56,745 nt of DNA from Gammaproteobacteria bacterium (GTDB taxonomy: Bacteria > Pseudomonadota > Gammaproteobacteria > Xanthomonadales > SZUA-36): contig JAJRUM010000024.1 of assembly GCA_024277815.1 (NCBI GenBank), positions 1 to 56,745 of the forward strand. The letters run 5' to 3'. The notes under the pieces are model-generated. The model saw only the letters and a list, made by a program, of their open reading frames with translations. It searched no databases and was not told the DNA's origin. This document shows, one piece after another, positions 30,607 to 41,041 of the stretch. A program made the translations under genes and the position numbers. Position 1 is the stretch's first letter. Each line of letters begins with the position of its first letter.

Positions 30607-31037
30607 TATTCGACCTTACCGCCCGCAGCTTCGATGGCCGAGCGCGCGCCCTTGGTCACAGCGAGACCTTTCAAGGTAACCGCACGACCGACTTCACCAG
30701 TGTTGATGACTTTGACCTTTTTTGCATCGTGCTTGACGATACCCGCGCTTTTCAGAACGTCGATATCGATCACGTCAGCATCCATGGCCGCAATATGATA
30801 CAGGCGAACCTCAGCGTTATAGCGTGCTGTTTTCGATGGAAATCCACGCTTCGGAAGACGCCGCTGCAAGGGCATCTGACCACCCTCAAACCCGACTTTG
30901 TGATAGCCGCCTGAACGGGACTTCTGGCCTTTGTGGCCGCGTCCGGCAGTCTTGCCATCGGTTGAACCAATACCACGGCCCACACGCTTACGGTTTTTCT
31001 TGCTGCCCTCAGCGGGGCTGATCGTATTCAGTCTCAT
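30606..31037 (-). CDS. rplO: 50S ribosomal protein L15
   Basis: L15 is a central 50S assembly protein. The 143 residues begin [20 protein letters not shown] and include the Gly/Arg-rich RNA-binding arm [20 protein letters not shown]. The stop overlaps the secY start by one base, implying coupling. rpmD lies 35 bp upstream. Confidence 0.97.
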   Translation of the reverse strand: MRLNTISPAEGSKKNRKRVGRGIGSTDGKTAGRGHKGQKSRSGGYHKVGFEGGQMPLQRRLPKRGFPSKTARYNAEVRLYHIAAMDADVIDIDVLKSAGIVKHDAKKVKVINTGEVGRAVTLKGLAVTKGARSAIEAAGGKVE

Positions 31038-31072
31038 GTCTGTACTTTCCTAAATTCCAGGCTCGCAGAAGC

Positions 31073-31261
31073 TTAAACTTCTTCCACTCGTACCATGTAA
31101 TAAACTTTGTTCACCATGCCGCGTATGGAAGACGTATCTTCCAGTGTCACAGTCTGGTGCATACGCTTGAGGCCGAGGCCACGTACGCATTCCCTGTGTT
31201 TGGGCTGGGCACCAATCGGTGAACGAACCAATGTCACATTAATCTGTTTTTTCTTAGCCAT
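31073..31261 (-). CDS. rpmD: 50S ribosomal protein L30
   Basis: L30 is a small 50S protein. The 62 residues include VTLVRSPIG and the central [14 protein letters not shown] motif. Two ATG codons stand in a row at 31264 and 31261; I use the second, which matches the usual MAK start, but either is possible. It begins a few bases after the rpsE stop. Confidence 0.95.
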   Translation of the reverse strand: MAKKKQINVTLVRSPIGAQPKHRECVRGLGLKRMHQTVTLEDTSSIRGMVNKVYYMVRVEEV

Positions 31262-31269
31262 CATTCTGC

Positions 31270-31782
31270 TCAGCTATGGTTAGCCTGAATCTCTTCAACG
31301 GTCTTGCCACGCTTGGCCGCAATAGATTCCGGGTTGTGCATGGCCACCAGGCCCTTGATTGTCGCCCTGACCAGGTTAATCGGCGTATTGGAACCCACGC
31401 TCTTGGCCAATACGTTATGCACGCCAACTGTTTCCAGGACTGCGCGCATCGCGCCACCGGCGATAACACCGGTACCTTCGGATGCAGGTTGCATATAGAT
31501 TCTTGAACCACTGTGGCTGGCTTTTACCGGGTGCCACAAAGTGCCATCTTTAAGCGAGATCGTCACCATGTCACGACGCGCTTTTTCCATGGATTTCTGG
31601 ATTGCGACAGGAACTTCCTTGGCTTTTCCATAGCCAAATCCAACCTTGCCGTTACCGTCTCCAACAACACTCAACGCAGTGAAACCGAACACCCGTCCAC
31701 CTTTCACAACTTTCGCAACACGATTGACGGCTACCAGTTTCTCCAGCATACCGTCGCTGTTTTCTCTGTCCATTCTCGACAT
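31270..31782 (-). CDS. rpsE: 30S ribosomal protein S5
   Basis: S5 helps maintain decoding accuracy in the 30S subunit. The 170 residues have [15 protein letters not shown], the S5 signature [20 protein letters not shown] and [19 protein letters not shown]. The length is normal. The spectinomycin-contact region near [10 protein letters not shown] appears wild type. Confidence 0.97.
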   Translation of the reverse strand: MSRMDRENSDGMLEKLVAVNRVAKVVKGGRVFGFTALSVVGDGNGKVGFGYGKAKEVPVAIQKSMEKARRDMVTISLKDGTLWHPVKASHSGSRIYMQPASEGTGVIAGGAMRAVLETVGVHNVLAKSVGSNTPINLVRATIKGLVAMHNPESIAAKRGKTVEEIQANHS

Positions 31783-31820
31783 CTTATTACCTGCTTTCCT
31801 AGTTCAGTCGGTGGGGTGAA

Positions 31821-32174
31821 TTAAAATTTCAGCCCACTTTCGCGTGCGGCATCCGCCAATTCAGCGACCCTGCCGTGGTAGCGATAGCCGGAGCGATCAA
31901 ATGCCACGTCAGAAACACCCGCCGCCACGGCCCGTTCGGCAACTGCTTTGCCTACGGCCTTGGCAGCATCCTTATTGCTGGTACTGCTCAGATCACTGCG
32001 CAGGTCTTTTTGCAACGTTGAGGCTGCAGCAATGACGCTACCCCCTTCAGCCGCGATAACCTGTGCATAAATATGACGTCCACTACGGTGCACCGTCAAA
32101 CGGGGCATACCCATGCGACGGATATGTGCGCGGGTTTTTTTGGCCCGGCGCAAACGTGCTGTTTTCTTATCCAT
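31821..32174 (-). CDS. rplR: 50S ribosomal protein L18
   Basis: L18 binds 5S rRNA and anchors it to the 50S subunit. The 117 residues start [20 protein letters not shown] and contain [17 protein letters not shown] and the C-terminal [20 protein letters not shown]. The gene lies between rplF and rpsE as expected. Confidence 0.97.
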   Translation of the reverse strand: MDKKTARLRRAKKTRAHIRRMGMPRLTVHRSGRHIYAQVIAAEGGSVIAAASTLQKDLRSDLSSTSNKDAAKAVGKAVAERAVAAGVSDVAFDRSGYRYHGRVAELADAARESGLKF

Positions 32175-32203
32175 TTAGTCTTTCCTCTTAACCAGAGAAG
32201 GCA

Positions 32204-32731
32204 TCAGGCCTTCTTGGCTTCCTTCCTTACCACACGCTCATCGGCGTAACGCACACCCTTGCCCTTGTAAGGCTCGGGTGGCCGGTATGAACGTATCTCT
32301 GCTGCTACCTGGCCGACTTGCTGTTTGTCACAACCGCTGACAATAATTTCAGTCTGTGAAGGCGTTTCAATCGTTACGCCTTCCGGTGCACCGTATTCAA
32401 TCGGGTGCGAAAACCCAAGTGCAAGGTTCAGTTTGTTGCCCTGCAGTTGCGCACGATACCCCACGCCGACCAGCTTCAGCTCTTTCTTGAACCCTTCACT
32501 CACACCAATAACCATGTTGTTGATTAAAGCCCTGAACGTCCCCGCCATGGCGAGATATTTTTCGCTATCCGGCTTGACCAGGTACTGACCATCGGTCTCA
32601 TCCAGGCTTACGTTAGGATGTAAATTCAGAGCGAGGTTTCCCTTCGGTCCCTTGACCTTCAGCTCCGAGCCACTGAGGTTAATATCTACACCTGCAGGCA
32701 AACTGATAGGATTCTTGGCTACGCGTGACAT
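32204..32731 (-). CDS. rplF: 50S ribosomal protein L6
   Basis: L6 sits near the factor-binding site of the 50S subunit. The 175 residues begin [17 protein letters not shown] and end with the signature [19 protein letters not shown]. Two tandem L6 folds are apparent. The gene lies between rpsH and rplR. Confidence 0.97.
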   Translation of the reverse strand: MSRVAKNPISLPAGVDINLSGSELKVKGPKGNLALNLHPNVSLDETDGQYLVKPDSEKYLAMAGTFRALINNMVIGVSEGFKKELKLVGVGYRAQLQGNKLNLALGFSHPIEYGAPEGVTIETPSQTEIIVSGCDKQQVGQVAAEIRSYRPPEPYKGKGVRYADERVVRKEAKKA

Positions 32732-32757
32732 TGTTGTCTCCTAAGTGTCAACTGGCC

Positions 32758-33153
32758 CTAGGCCACGTAACAAATGATTTCGCCGCCATGACCGGCAGCA
32801 CGTGCTGCCACGTCGGTCATAATGCCGCGTGATGTACTGACAATAACGACACCGAGGCCATCCAGAACGCGCGGCAAATCATCTTTGCGGCGGTACTGGC
32901 GCAAACCGGGTCGACTTGCCCGCTTCAGGCTATCGATAACACCACGGCCTTCGTAGTATTTAAGCGTAACCTCGAGGTTCGGTTTGCCATCATTTTCGTC
33001 CACACCAAAGTCCGTGATATAGCCCTCATCCTTAAGTACTGCGGCAATGCCGACTTTGACTTTTGAATTTGGCATGCTTACCACAACCTTGCCAGCGGCC
33101 TGCGCATTCCTGATGCGTGTCAACATATCGGCGATCGGGTCACTCATACTCAT
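32758..33153 (-). CDS. rpsH: 30S ribosomal protein S8
   Basis: S8 binds the central domain of 16S rRNA; in E. coli it also represses the spc operon by binding mRNA near rplE. The 131 residues begin [16 protein letters not shown], as in E. coli, and end [20 protein letters not shown] plus EIICYVA. The start at 33153 therefore keeps the first Met. Confidence 0.97.
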   Translation of the reverse strand: MSMSDPIADMLTRIRNAQAAGKVVVSMPNSKVKVGIAAVLKDEGYITDFGVDENDGKPNLEVTLKYYEGRGVIDSLKRASRPGLRQYRRKDDLPRVLDGLGVVIVSTSRGIMTDVAARAAGHGGEIICYVA

Positions 33154-33205
33154 AATAAAATACCTTGTTTCTCATTAAAGCCAACCACCTGGACGGCTCG
33201 TATGC

Positions 33206-33511
33206 TTACCAGCTGGCCTTTCTCAAGCCGGGTACGTCACCACGCATCGTTGCTTCGCGCAACTTGTTGCGTGACAGTCCGAATTTACGGTAGAAACCAC
33301 GCGGCCGACCGGTTATCTGACAGCGGTTACGCTGGCGTACCGGGCTGGAATCACGCGGCAGTTTCTGCAACGCAAACATCGCCTGCTGCTTTTCTTCAAA
33401 CCCGACTTCCGGGTTCGCAATGGTCGCTTTGAGCTCTGCGCGCTTGCTGGAATATTTGCCAACCAGCTTGGTACGGCGCTTCTCACGATTGATCATGGAT
33501 ACTTTTGCCAT
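33206..33511 (-). CDS. rpsN: 30S ribosomal protein S14 (zinc-free long form)
   Basis: S14 lies in the 30S head. The 101-residue length and the lack of CxxC pairs mark the long, zinc-independent type used by most gammaproteobacteria. Diagnostic segments are [18 protein letters not shown] and [19 protein letters not shown]. It lies between rplE and rpsH. Confidence 0.97.
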   Translation of the reverse strand: MAKVSMINREKRRTKLVGKYSSKRAELKATIANPEVGFEEKQQAMFALQKLPRDSSPVRQRNRCQITGRPRGFYRKFGLSRNKLREATMRGDVPGLRKASW

Positions 33512-33527
33512 GTGCCTTGGTCCTTAC

Positions 33528-34070
33528 CTATTTATCCTTGAAGGGGAAGTTGAACGCTTGTAACAGCGCCAGGCCTTCCGCATTCGTTCGGGCACTCGTG
33601 GTAATGGTGATATCCATACCGCGAATGGTGTCGATCTGGTCAAAATCGATTTCAGGGAACATGATCTGCTCCGTGATGCCGAAACTGTAATTTCCCCGCC
33701 CGTCAAAAGACTTACGGTTCAGTCCCCGGAAATCCCGGATACGGGGAATGGAAATATTCACCAACCGGTCGAGGAATTCATACATGCGCTCGCGCCGCAG
33801 CGTGACCTTGCAGCCCACCGGCCAGCCATCACGAATCTTGAAAGTAGCAACGGACTTGCGCGCATTGATAACAATCGGCTTCTGTCCTGCTATCACTTCC
33901 ATATCACCGGTCGCACGCGCCATCACTTTCTTGTCAGTCACCGCTTCACCAACACCCATGTTGAGCGTAACCTTGGTGATCTTCGGTACTTCCATGACGT
34001 TTTTAAGCGCAAGCTCTTCCACCAGCTGGGGGACGAGAGTTTCTTTATATATTGTCTGTAATCTGGCCAT
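33528..34070 (-). CDS. rplE: 50S ribosomal protein L5
   Basis: L5 binds 5S rRNA and touches the P-site tRNA. The 180 residues show the signature [16 protein letters not shown], the loop [21 protein letters not shown] and the end [18 protein letters not shown]. In E. coli the S8-binding repressor site lies near the start of this gene; I did not verify one here. Confidence 0.97.
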   Translation of the reverse strand: MARLQTIYKETLVPQLVEELALKNVMEVPKITKVTLNMGVGEAVTDKKVMARATGDMEVIAGQKPIVINARKSVATFKIRDGWPVGCKVTLRRERMYEFLDRLVNISIPRIRDFRGLNRKSFDGRGNYSFGITEQIMFPEIDFDQIDTIRGMDITITTSARTNAEGLALLQAFNFPFKDK

Positions 34071-34081
34071 TTTCCTGATCT

Positions 34082-34399
34082 CTAGATATCTACGGCTTCG
34101 CCGGTCGATTTAAAAATTCGCACCTTGTTGCCATCTTCCAGTGACTTGAAGCCGACACGGTCTGCTTTGCCAGTCGCCGGGTTGAACATGGCCACGTTAG
34201 ACACATGAATCGGGCCTTCTTTTTCAATAATGCCGCCTTGCTTATTACGACCCGGGTCCGGCTTGGTATGGCGTTTGACCATATTCACGTTTTCAACCAG
34301 CAAGCGCCCGTCATCGAGGATATGGAGTACATGACCCCGTTGCCCTTTACTGCGGCCCGTGGTCACAATGACCTCATCACCTTTGTTTATGCGTTTCAT
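34082..34399 (-). CDS. rplX: 50S ribosomal protein L24
   Basis: L24 starts 50S assembly by binding the 5' end of 23S rRNA. The 105 residues contain the KOW motif [19 protein letters not shown] and [20 protein letters not shown]. It lies between rplN and rplE. Confidence 0.97.
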   Translation of the reverse strand: MKRINKGDEVIVTTGRSKGQRGHVLHILDDGRLLVENVNMVKRHTKPDPGRNKQGGIIEKEGPIHVSNVAMFNPATGKADRVGFKSLEDGNKVRIFKSTGEAVDI

Positions 34400-34416
34400 C
34401 TTCCTACTCCTCCCGC

Positions 34417-34785
34417 TTAAAGCACTTCAGGTGCAAGCGAGACAATTTTCATAAACCGCTCTGTACGCAGTTCACGCGTTACCGGCCCGAAGATACGGGT
34501 ACCGATCGGCTCAAGTTTGGGGGTCAACAGTACCGCTGCATTGCCGTCAAAACGGATCAGCGAACCATCAGTGCGGCGCACGCCTTTACGGGTACGCACC
34601 ACGACTGCGTCATAGACTTCGCCTTTCTTGACTTTGCCGCGCGGAATCGCATCCTTTACGGTTACCTTGATGATGTCGCCAATTCCGGCGTAACGCCGTT
34701 TGGAACCACCCAGCACTTTGATGCACATCACCTGGCGTGCTCCACTGTTATCGGCAGCTGTCAACATGGACTGCATCTGAATCAT
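34417..34785 (-). CDS. rplN: 50S ribosomal protein L14
   Basis: L14 forms an intersubunit bridge. The 122 residues begin [20 protein letters not shown] and contain the family signature around [16 protein letters not shown]. It is the first gene of the spc group; only 33 bp separate it from rpsQ, so S10 and spc genes probably share transcripts. Confidence 0.97.
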   Translation of the reverse strand: MIQMQSMLTAADNSGARQVMCIKVLGGSKRRYAGIGDIIKVTVKDAIPRGKVKKGEVYDAVVVRTRKGVRRTDGSLIRFDGNAAVLLTPKLEPIGTRIFGPVTRELRTERFMKIVSLAPEVL

Positions 34786-34818
34786 TTTTATATTCTCCGG
34801 ATCTATCCGTTGGTCAGG

Positions 34819-35079
34819 CTATTGAGCCCGCTCCAAAATCTCAACGACCCGCCAGCTCTTCGACTTGGAAAGAGGGCGGCACTCAGCGATCATGACCTTG
34901 TCACCTTCGCCACAACTATTGTCTTCATCATGAGCAAGAACCTTGGTCGACCGCTTGATGTACTTGCCATACAAAGCGTGCTTGATCTGACGCTCGAGCA
35001 ATACCGTGACGCTCTTGTCCATCTTGCTGCTGACAACCCTGCCGGTCTGCGTACGTTTAACTTCCTGTGTGGTGGTCAT
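34819..35079 (-). CDS. rpsQ: 30S ribosomal protein S17
   Basis: S17 is an early-binding 30S protein. The 86 residues include [20 protein letters not shown], the OB-fold strand [15 protein letters not shown] and [14 protein letters not shown]. Its ATG overlaps the rpmC stop by four bases (ATGA). It ends the S10 group. Confidence 0.97.
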   Translation of the reverse strand: MTTTQEVKRTQTGRVVSSKMDKSVTVLLERQIKHALYGKYIKRSTKVLAHDEDNSCGEGDKVMIAECRPLSKSKSWRVVEILERAQ

Positions 35080-35279
35080 GCCGCACTGCTCCCATTAGAT
35101 TTCTCAGTCATGATGGTCTTAACCCGGGCGATATCCCGGCGCACACGACGCAATTCGTTCATGTTGGTCATCTGACCCATTCCTTTTTGCATTCTCAGGT
35201 TGAACTGCTCCTGCAACAGGCTCGTCAGCTCGCCGCGCAATTCAACTGTGGTCTTGCCTTTCATTTCATTTACGTTCAT
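35076..35279 (-). CDS. rpmC: 50S ribosomal protein L29
   Basis: L29 is a short two-helix protein at the exit tunnel, near the docking site of signal recognition particle and trigger factor. The 67 residues contain the family segment [11 protein letters not shown]. Its start shares one base with the rplP stop, and its stop overlaps the rpsQ start by four, so three genes are tightly coupled. Confidence 0.96.
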   Translation of the reverse strand: MNVNEMKGKTTVELRGELTSLLQEQFNLRMQKGMGQMTNMNELRRVRRDIARVKTIMTEKSNGSSAA

Positions 35280-35692
35280 TACATCACCGACCTGGATACA
35301 AAGGTGGTCTTAACCGCCAGCTTGGCAGATGCCAGCCGGAAGGCCTCACGGGCGGCCTCTTCGGATACACCCTGAATTTCATAAAGCACACGGCCAGGCT
35401 GAATGGGGGCAACCCAATACTCTACGTTACCCTTGCCCTTGCCCATCCGGACTTCAACCGGCTTCTTGGTAATTGGCTTGTCAGGGAACACGCGAATCCA
35501 CAGCTTGCCACCACGTTTTACATAACGGGTAATGGCACGTCTGGCTGCCTCAATCTGGCGGGCAGTCACAAACCCACGGGTTGTCGCTTTCAAACCATAC
35601 TCGCCGAAGCTGACACGGTTACCCACCTGTGCCAGGCCACGGTTGCGGCCCTTCATCTGCTTTCTGAATTTTGTTCGTTTTGGCTGCAACAT
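35279..35692 (-). CDS. rplP: 50S ribosomal protein L16
   Basis: L16 shapes the A-site tRNA pocket. It begins [20 protein letters not shown] and includes the conserved [19 protein letters not shown] and [14 protein letters not shown] segments. Two adjacent ATG codons (35695 and 35692) are possible starts; the second matches E. coli. GGAG overlaps the rpsC stop just upstream. Confidence 0.97.
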   Translation of the reverse strand: MLQPKRTKFRKQMKGRNRGLAQVGNRVSFGEYGLKATTRGFVTARQIEAARRAITRYVKRGGKLWIRVFPDKPITKKPVEVRMGKGKGNVEYWVAPIQPGRVLYEIQGVSEEAAREAFRLASAKLAVKTTFVSRSVM

Positions 35693-35703
35693 CATTCAGT
35701 CTC

Positions 35704-36381
35704 CTATTTGGCGGATTTCTTGCTGCCGGCACTTTCAGTTTTGGCCGCATGCAGATCGAAAACTTCGCCCTTGTAAATCCAAACTTTCACACCGAGGATG
35801 CCGTATGTTGTGGCTGCCTCGACAACGCCATAATCCACGTCTGCACGCAATGTGTGCAGCGGCACCTGGCCTTCGCGATACCATTCGCTACGGGCAATAT
35901 CAGCACCGTTCAAACGACCTGAAAGCTTGACCTTGATCCCCAGTGCACCGAGGCGCATTGAGTTGCCGACCGCGCGCTTCATCGCCCGGCGGAACATAAT
36001 GCGACGCTCCAGTTGCTGCGCGATACCCTCTGCAACCAGCTGGGCATCCAGCTCAGGCTTACGAATCTCCGCGACTGAAATGTGTGTCGGAACACCCATC
36101 CGTGCAGTGACTTCGCGACGCAGGCGCTCAATATCCTCACCCTTCTTGCCAATCACGATACCCTGCCTTGCGGTATGGATCGTGATACGCGCCGTTTTAG
36201 CCGGCCGTTCGATCTGGATACGGCTCACTGCCGCTTGCTGCAGACGTTTCTGCAGGTATGCCCTGACCGCGAGATCAGAATTCAGCATTTCGGCATAATC
36301 GCCTTTTTCTGCATACCAGGTTGAATTCCAGTCCTTGGATATGCCCAGGCGGATGCCGATTGGATGTACCTTTTGACCCAT
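35704..36381 (-). CDS. rpsC: 30S ribosomal protein S3
   Basis: S3 lines the mRNA entry channel and has helicase-assisting residues. The 225 residues start [20 protein letters not shown], contain the KH domain motif [15 protein letters not shown] and the segment KGCKV-like [20 protein letters not shown]. The Lys/Ala-rich tail is variable in the family. Confidence 0.97.
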   Translation of the reverse strand: MGQKVHPIGIRLGISKDWNSTWYAEKGDYAEMLNSDLAVRAYLQKRLQQAAVSRIQIERPAKTARITIHTARQGIVIGKKGEDIERLRREVTARMGVPTHISVAEIRKPELDAQLVAEGIAQQLERRIMFRRAMKRAVGNSMRLGALGIKVKLSGRLNGADIARSEWYREGQVPLHTLRADVDYGVVEAATTYGILGVKVWIYKGEVFDLHAAKTESAGSKKSAK

Positions 36382-36396
36382 AATATTTGTCCTGGT

Positions 36397-36732
36397 CTAT
36401 TCGCTATCGGCAACAGTCAAGGTGATATGACTGGTCCGTTTTAAAATTCGTGTGCCACGCCCTTTGGCGCGCGCCCTGCCCCGTTTCATTGTCGGGCCCT
36501 CATCTACCATGACCTCAGATATGGTCAGCTCATCAATATCTGCACCATCGTTGTGCTCAGCGTTCGCTATTGCAGAAAGCAGCACTTTCTTCATGATGTG
36601 GGCTGCTTTCTTGGTGCTGAAAGCCAGCAACTGCTCGGCCTTCTCAACCGGCATGCCACGTACCTGGTCCGCCACGAGGCGTACCTTTTGCGCAGAAATT
36701 CTTGCGCCTCTTAATTTTGCTGTTGCATTCAT
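36397..36732 (-). CDS. rplV: 50S ribosomal protein L22
   Basis: L22 reaches into the exit tunnel, where its hairpin contributes to macrolide sensitivity. The 111 residues have [20 protein letters not shown] and the tunnel hairpin [20 protein letters not shown], with no obvious deletion. It lies between rpsS and rpsC. Confidence 0.97.
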   Translation of the reverse strand: MNATAKLRGARISAQKVRLVADQVRGMPVEKAEQLLAFSTKKAAHIMKKVLLSAIANAEHNDGADIDELTISEVMVDEGPTMKRGRARAKGRGTRILKRTSHITLTVADSE

Positions 36733-36742
36733 GACTCTTTAC

Positions 36743-37015
36743 CTACTTGGACTTGCGGTCGCCGGAATGACCCCTGAAGGTCCGGGTTTGCGCAAATTCA
36801 CCGAGTTTATGCCCAATCATCTGATCATTGATCAGGATAGGAACGTGCTGCCGGCCGTTGTGTACAGCGATGGTCAAACCGACCATTTCCGGCAGAATCA
36901 TCGAACGCCGTGACCAGGTCTTGATCGGGCGTTTGTTATTGGTTTCAACTGAGTCTGCTACCTTTTTGGCCAGGTGATGGTCAATGAAAGGTCCTTTTTT
37001 AATCGATCTTGCCAT
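36743..37015 (-). CDS. rpsS: 30S ribosomal protein S19
   Basis: S19 lies in the 30S head with S13. The 90 residues begin [19 protein letters not shown] and contain [27 protein letters not shown] and [16 protein letters not shown], all typical. Confidence 0.97.
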   Translation of the reverse strand: MARSIKKGPFIDHHLAKKVADSVETNNKRPIKTWSRRSMILPEMVGLTIAVHNGRQHVPILINDQMIGHKLGEFAQTRTFRGHSGDRKSK

Positions 37016-37027
37016 GTTCGCTATCCG

Positions 37028-37855
37028 TTATTTGCCTGACCGTGAGCGGACAATATACTTATCCGTTCTCTTATTACTGCGTGTTTTGTAACCCTTGGTG
37101 GGTACACCCCAGGGTGAAACCGGATGACGGCCACCAGAGGTACGACCCTCGCCACCACCATGCGGGTGATCAACCGGGTTCATGGCAACACCACGAACGG
37201 TTGGACGTACACCACGCCAGCGTTTCGCACCCGCTTTACCCAGTTTTTCCAGGTTGTGCTCGGAATTCGAAACTTCACCAATGGTTGCGCGGCAACGGGC
37301 TGGAATCTTACGCATTTCACCGGAACGCAAACGCAATGTTGCGTACTGGCCTTCACGCGCCACCAACTGTACAGCCGCGCCTGCGCTACGCGCAATCTGC
37401 GCACCCTTGCCAGGCTTCATTTCAATGCAGTGCACCACTGTACCTACCGGGATATTCCGCAATGGAAGACAGTTACCCGGTTTGATTGCAGCATCACGAC
37501 CGCTCTTGACCGGATCGCCTGAACGCAAGCCTTTAGGGGCAATGATGTACCGACGCTCACCATCTGCATACAGAACCAGCGCAATATGTGCAGTACGGTT
37601 CGGATCATGCTCAATGCGCTCAATGCGGCCATCAATCCCGTCTTTATCACGTTTAAAGTCAATAACGCGGTAGTGCTTTTTATGGCCGCCACCACGATGA
37701 CGCGTGGTAATACGACCGGCGTTATTACGACCACCTGTACGTGATTTCTTTTCCAACAACGCAGCGTGTGGTGCACCCTTATGCAGGTGGTCATGCTTGA
37801 CCGTTACGACACCACGACGTCCTGGCGATGTTGGTTTTGCCTTAACAATTGCCAT
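37028..37855 (-). CDS. rplB: 50S ribosomal protein L2
   Basis: L2 is needed for subunit joining and the peptidyl transferase centre. The 275 residues include [20 protein letters not shown] and the highly conserved [13 protein letters not shown] loop with its key His. I start it at ATG 37855, with AAGGA nine bases upstream; an in-frame TTG at 37861 is less likely. Confidence 0.97.
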   Translation of the reverse strand: MAIVKAKPTSPGRRGVVTVKHDHLHKGAPHAALLEKKSRTGGRNNAGRITTRHRGGGHKKHYRVIDFKRDKDGIDGRIERIEHDPNRTAHIALVLYADGERRYIIAPKGLRSGDPVKSGRDAAIKPGNCLPLRNIPVGTVVHCIEMKPGKGAQIARSAGAAVQLVAREGQYATLRLRSGEMRKIPARCRATIGEVSNSEHNLEKLGKAGAKRWRGVRPTVRGVAMNPVDHPHGGGEGRTSGGRHPVSPWGVPTKGYKTRSNKRTDKYIVRSRSGK

Positions 37856-37867
37856 GAACAAATATCC

Positions 37868-38170
37868 TTAAACTGTGTCTGCACCCAGGAAGTCGATTAC
37901 CTGACCTTCCTGTACGCGAACATATGCCTTTTTCCAGTCGCTGCGCTTACCCGCACGGAGCTTGAACGTCTTGCTCTTGCCCTTAACGTTTACAATGCGC
38001 ACTGACTCAACATTGACCTCGAACAATTTATCAACCGCAGCCTTGATCTCGCTCTTATTGGAATCACTGGTTACCTTGAATACATACTGGTTACTGCTTT
38101 CGGCAATCATGGTTGACTTCTCAGTCATCCGCGGTGCAAGCAATACCTTGTACAAGCGTTCGTTGCTCAT
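37868..38170 (-). CDS. rplW: 50S ribosomal protein L23
   Basis: L23 is the main docking site for trigger factor and SRP at the exit tunnel. The 100 residues include [20 protein letters not shown] and [14 protein letters not shown]. The ATG at 38170 overlaps the rplD stop (ATGA), which favours this start over the GTG-like frame opening three codons earlier. The segment facing SRP, near the middle, appears complete. Confidence 0.96.
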   Translation of the reverse strand: MSNERLYKVLLAPRMTEKSTMIAESSNQYVFKVTSDSNKSEIKAAVDKLFEVNVESVRIVNVKGKSKTFKLRAGKRSDWKKAYVRVQEGQVIDFLGADTV

Positions 38171-38769
38171 CCCAGCCACTCCTCAATCTTCTTGACCGCA
38201 TCAACGGTCATGATCACTTTATCTGCCGCCACCAGGCTGACAGGGTCCAGGCCTGCAACATCCAATGCATGTACATTGGGTACGTTACGAGTCGCCAGGA
38301 ACAGGTTGCCATCCACTTCCGCGGTTACGATCAGGCCTTTCTCAAAACCCTGTGCCGCTACTGTTGCCAGTAACTCACTGGTTTTGGGTGCTTTGAGCTG
38401 CAACCCGTCCAGCACGATCAGACGGTCCTGACGGACCAGCTCTGAAAGGATGGCCTGGAGTGCGCCACGGTACATCTTGCGATTAACCTTCTGCGCATGA
38501 TCCCGGGGCCGTGCAGCAAATGTTCTGCCGCCACCACGCCAGAGCGGGCTACGGATGGTACCGGCACGCGCCCGGCCTGTACCTTTCTGTTTCCACGGTT
38601 TACGACCGCCACCACGCACATCAGAGCGTGTCTTTTGTGCCTTGGTACCCGCACGGGCACCCGCCATATAGGCTGTGACCACCTGGTGGACCAGCGCTTC
38701 AGAGAAATCACGACCAAACGTGGCGTCCGAGACTTTAATTGCGTTTCCGCCTGCAACTGCGAGTTTCAT
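38167..38769 (-). CDS. rplD: 50S ribosomal protein L4
   Basis: L4 extends a loop into the exit tunnel; in E. coli it also represses the S10 operon through the S10 leader. The 200 residues show the tunnel-loop block [20 protein letters not shown] and the segment [13 protein letters not shown]. coli-type leader control is unlikely here because the tuf-rpsJ gap is only 38 bp. Confidence 0.97.
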   Translation of the reverse strand: MKLAVAGGNAIKVSDATFGRDFSEALVHQVVTAYMAGARAGTKAQKTRSDVRGGGRKPWKQKGTGRARAGTIRSPLWRGGGRTFAARPRDHAQKVNRKMYRGALQAILSELVRQDRLIVLDGLQLKAPKTSELLATVAAQGFEKGLIVTAEVDGNLFLATRNVPNVHALDVAGLDPVSLVAADKVIMTVDAVKKIEEWLG

Positions 38770-38780
38770 TATGCTTCTCC

Positions 38781-39422
38781 TCAGTGCATCTTCACGGCAG
38801 GACGTACGGCAACCTGGCCGCCACTGGCGCCAGGGACTGCGCCCTTGATCAACAACAGATTGCGTTCAGCATCAATACTGACCACTTCCAGGTTCTGGGT
38901 AGTGACACGCACGTAGCCCATATGGCCGGCCATCTTCTTGCCTTTGAATACACGGCCCGGTGTCTGGCACTGGCCAATCGAACCCGGCGCACGATGCGAA
39001 AGCGAGTTGCCGTGGGTGGCATCCTGCATGGCAAAATTATGCCGCTTGACCACACCGGCAAAGCCTTTACCTTTACTGGTTCCGGTGACATCCACCATCT
39101 GGCCAACTTCAAACTGGTCAACTTTCAGCTCCGCACCCGTTTCCAGGTCAGCGCCTTCATCATCATTCAGCCGAAGCTCCCACAGGCCTTCGCCCGCTTC
39201 TACTTCCGCCTTGCTGAAATGGCCAACCTGTGGCTTGTTCAGCAAGCTGGTGCGTTTGCCACCCAGCGTTACCTGCAATGCACGGTAACCATCGCTTTCT
39301 TTGGTTTTTACCTGCGTAATGCGGTTTGGGCTGACCTCAACCACCGTTACAGGGATACTGTCGCCCTGCTCGGTGAATACCCGGGTCATACCGCGTTTGC
39401 GGCCTATAATTCCAATCGTCAT
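38781..39422 (-). CDS. rplC: 50S ribosomal protein L3
   Basis: L3 folds near the peptidyl transferase centre and starts 50S assembly. The 213 residues begin [20 protein letters not shown] and include the signature [14 protein letters not shown] and the methylated-Gln region [20 protein letters not shown]. The ATG at 39422 matches E. coli; the frame is open nine codons further but that stretch is not L3-like. Confidence 0.97.
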   Translation of the reverse strand: MTIGIIGRKRGMTRVFTEQGDSIPVTVVEVSPNRITQVKTKESDGYRALQVTLGGKRTSLLNKPQVGHFSKAEVEAGEGLWELRLNDDEGADLETGAELKVDQFEVGQMVDVTGTSKGKGFAGVVKRHNFAMQDATHGNSLSHRAPGSIGQCQTPGRVFKGKKMAGHMGYVRVTTQNLEVVSIDAERNLLLIKGAVPGASGGQVAVRPAVKMH

Positions 39423-39468
39423 CGTTCTGCCTATTGTCCTGCCAATCAATCTGCTGCTTGCAAACCGA

Positions 39469-39780
39469 TCAGTACAACTTGATCTGTACGTCTACGCCAG
39501 CTGCAAGATCCAGCTTCATCAGCGCATCCACGGTTTTATCGTTGGGATCAATGATATCCATCAGACGCTTGTGCGTACGGGTTTCATACTGGTCACGCGC
39601 ATCCTTATTAACATGCGGTGAAGTCAGCACGGTAAAACGCTCAATGCGCGTGGGCAACGGGATCGGACCACGCACCTGGGCGCCTGTCCGCTTCGCGGTT
39701 TCCACAATTTCACTGGCCGAACGGTCGATCAAACGATGATCGAACGCTTTTAGCCGGATACGGATTCTTTGATCAGCCAT
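39469..39780 (-). CDS. rpsJ: 30S ribosomal protein S10 (NusE)
   Basis: S10 works in the 30S head and, as NusE, in antitermination with NusB and in coupling to NusG. The 103 residues read [14 protein letters not shown] then [20 protein letters not shown], nearly identical to E. coli. It starts only 38 bp after the tuf stop, so str and S10 are joined. Confidence 0.97.
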   Translation of the reverse strand: MADQRIRIRLKAFDHRLIDRSASEIVETAKRTGAQVRGPIPLPTRIERFTVLTSPHVNKDARDQYETRTHKRLMDIIDPNDKTVDALMKLDLAAGVDVQIKLY

Positions 39781-39818
39781 TTCTTTAGCTCGCTCTACCT
39801 GTGTTATTCAATACTGTC

Positions 39819-41009
39819 TTATTCAAAGATCTTGGCAACAACGCCAGCACCAACGGTGCGACCACCTTCACGGATTGCAAATCGCAGGCCTTCTTCCATC
39901 GCAATCGGTGCGATCAGCTCTACCTTCATTTGCACATTGTCACCAGGCATTACCATCTCTACGCCATCAGGCAACTGCACCGCACCCGTTACGTCCGTTG
40001 TACGGAAGTAAAACTGCGGCCGATAACCCTTGAAAAACGGCGTGTGACGCCCACCCTCATCTTTCGACAGAATGTACACCTCAGCCTCAAACTTGGTATG
40101 CGGATGGATCGTGCCCGGATGCGCCAACACCTGACCACGCTCAACCTCTTCACGCTTGGTGCCGCGCAGCAGTACACCCACATTGTCACCCGCACGGCCT
40201 TCGTCCAGCAACTTGCGGAACATCTCAACACCTGTGCATGTGGTCTTGGCAGTTTCTTTGATACCGACAATCTCGATCTCTTCACCTACCTTGACAATAC
40301 CGCGTTCAACACGGCCGGTTACCACTGTGCCGCGACCTGAGATTGAAAATACATCTTCAATCGGCAACAGGAACGGCTTGTCCGTGTCACGTTCAGGCTG
40401 CGGAATGTACGCGTCCATCTCTTCCATTAACTTCATAATGGACGGCACGCCAATATCAGAAGTATCGCCTTCCAGCGCCTTCAGCGCAGAACCCGTCACC
40501 AATGGCAGGTCATCACCCGGGAAATCATAAGAGCTCAACAGCTCACGGACTTCCATCTCCACCAGTTCCAGCAGTTCGTCATCGTCAACCTGGTCGGCCT
40601 TGTTCATATAGACCAGGATGTAAGGCACTCCCACCTGGCGCGCCAGCAGAATGTGCTCGCGTGTCTGTGGCATCGGACCGTCGGCCGCTGATACCACCAG
40701 AATCGCACCGTCCATCTGTGCCGCACCTGTGATCATGTTCTTCACGTAATCAGCATGGCCCGGACAATCCACGTGCGCGTAGTGACGGTTCTCCGTCTCA
40801 TACTCAACGTGTGCTGTGGCAATCGTGATACCACGTTCACGCTCTTCCGGCGCATTATCAATCTGGTCATAGGCTATAAACTCGCCACCACGAGCCTCAG
40901 CACATATCTTCGTCAACGCCGCCGTCAGCGTCGTCTTGCCATGATCTACGTGACCAATCGTTCCCACGTTTACATGGGGCTTTGTTCTTTCAAATTTTTC
41001 CTTGGACAT
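39819..41009 (-). CDS. tuf: Elongation factor Tu (str-operon copy)
   Basis: EF-Tu carries aminoacyl-tRNA to the ribosome as a GTP complex. The 396 residues have G1 GHVDHGKT (19-26), G2 RGITI, G3 DCPGH (81-85) and G4 NKAD (136-139), where E. coli has NKCD. The last 131 nt are identical to the partial tuf at 56616-56745. It follows fusA by 32 bp and precedes rpsJ. Confidence 0.98.
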   Translation of the reverse strand: MSKEKFERTKPHVNVGTIGHVDHGKTTLTAALTKICAEARGGEFIAYDQIDNAPEERERGITIATAHVEYETENRHYAHVDCPGHADYVKNMITGAAQMDGAILVVSAADGPMPQTREHILLARQVGVPYILVYMNKADQVDDDELLELVEMEVRELLSSYDFPGDDLPLVTGSALKALEGDTSDIGVPSIMKLMEEMDAYIPQPERDTDKPFLLPIEDVFSISGRGTVVTGRVERGIVKVGEEIEIVGIKETAKTTCTGVEMFRKLLDEGRAGDNVGVLLRGTKREEVERGQVLAHPGTIHPHTKFEAEVYILSKDEGGRHTPFFKGYRPQFYFRTTDVTGAVQLPDGVEMVMPGDNVQMKVELIAPIAMEEGLRFAIREGGRTVGAGVVAKIFE

Positions 41010-41041
41010 GCCTGTTTACCTCTTGTTAGCCGGTCCGGGAC

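Noticed and set aside
38739..39482. A 247-codon plus-strand open frame opposite rplC and rplD
   Set aside because: It is antisense to two conserved ribosomal protein genes and has no recognisable domain.
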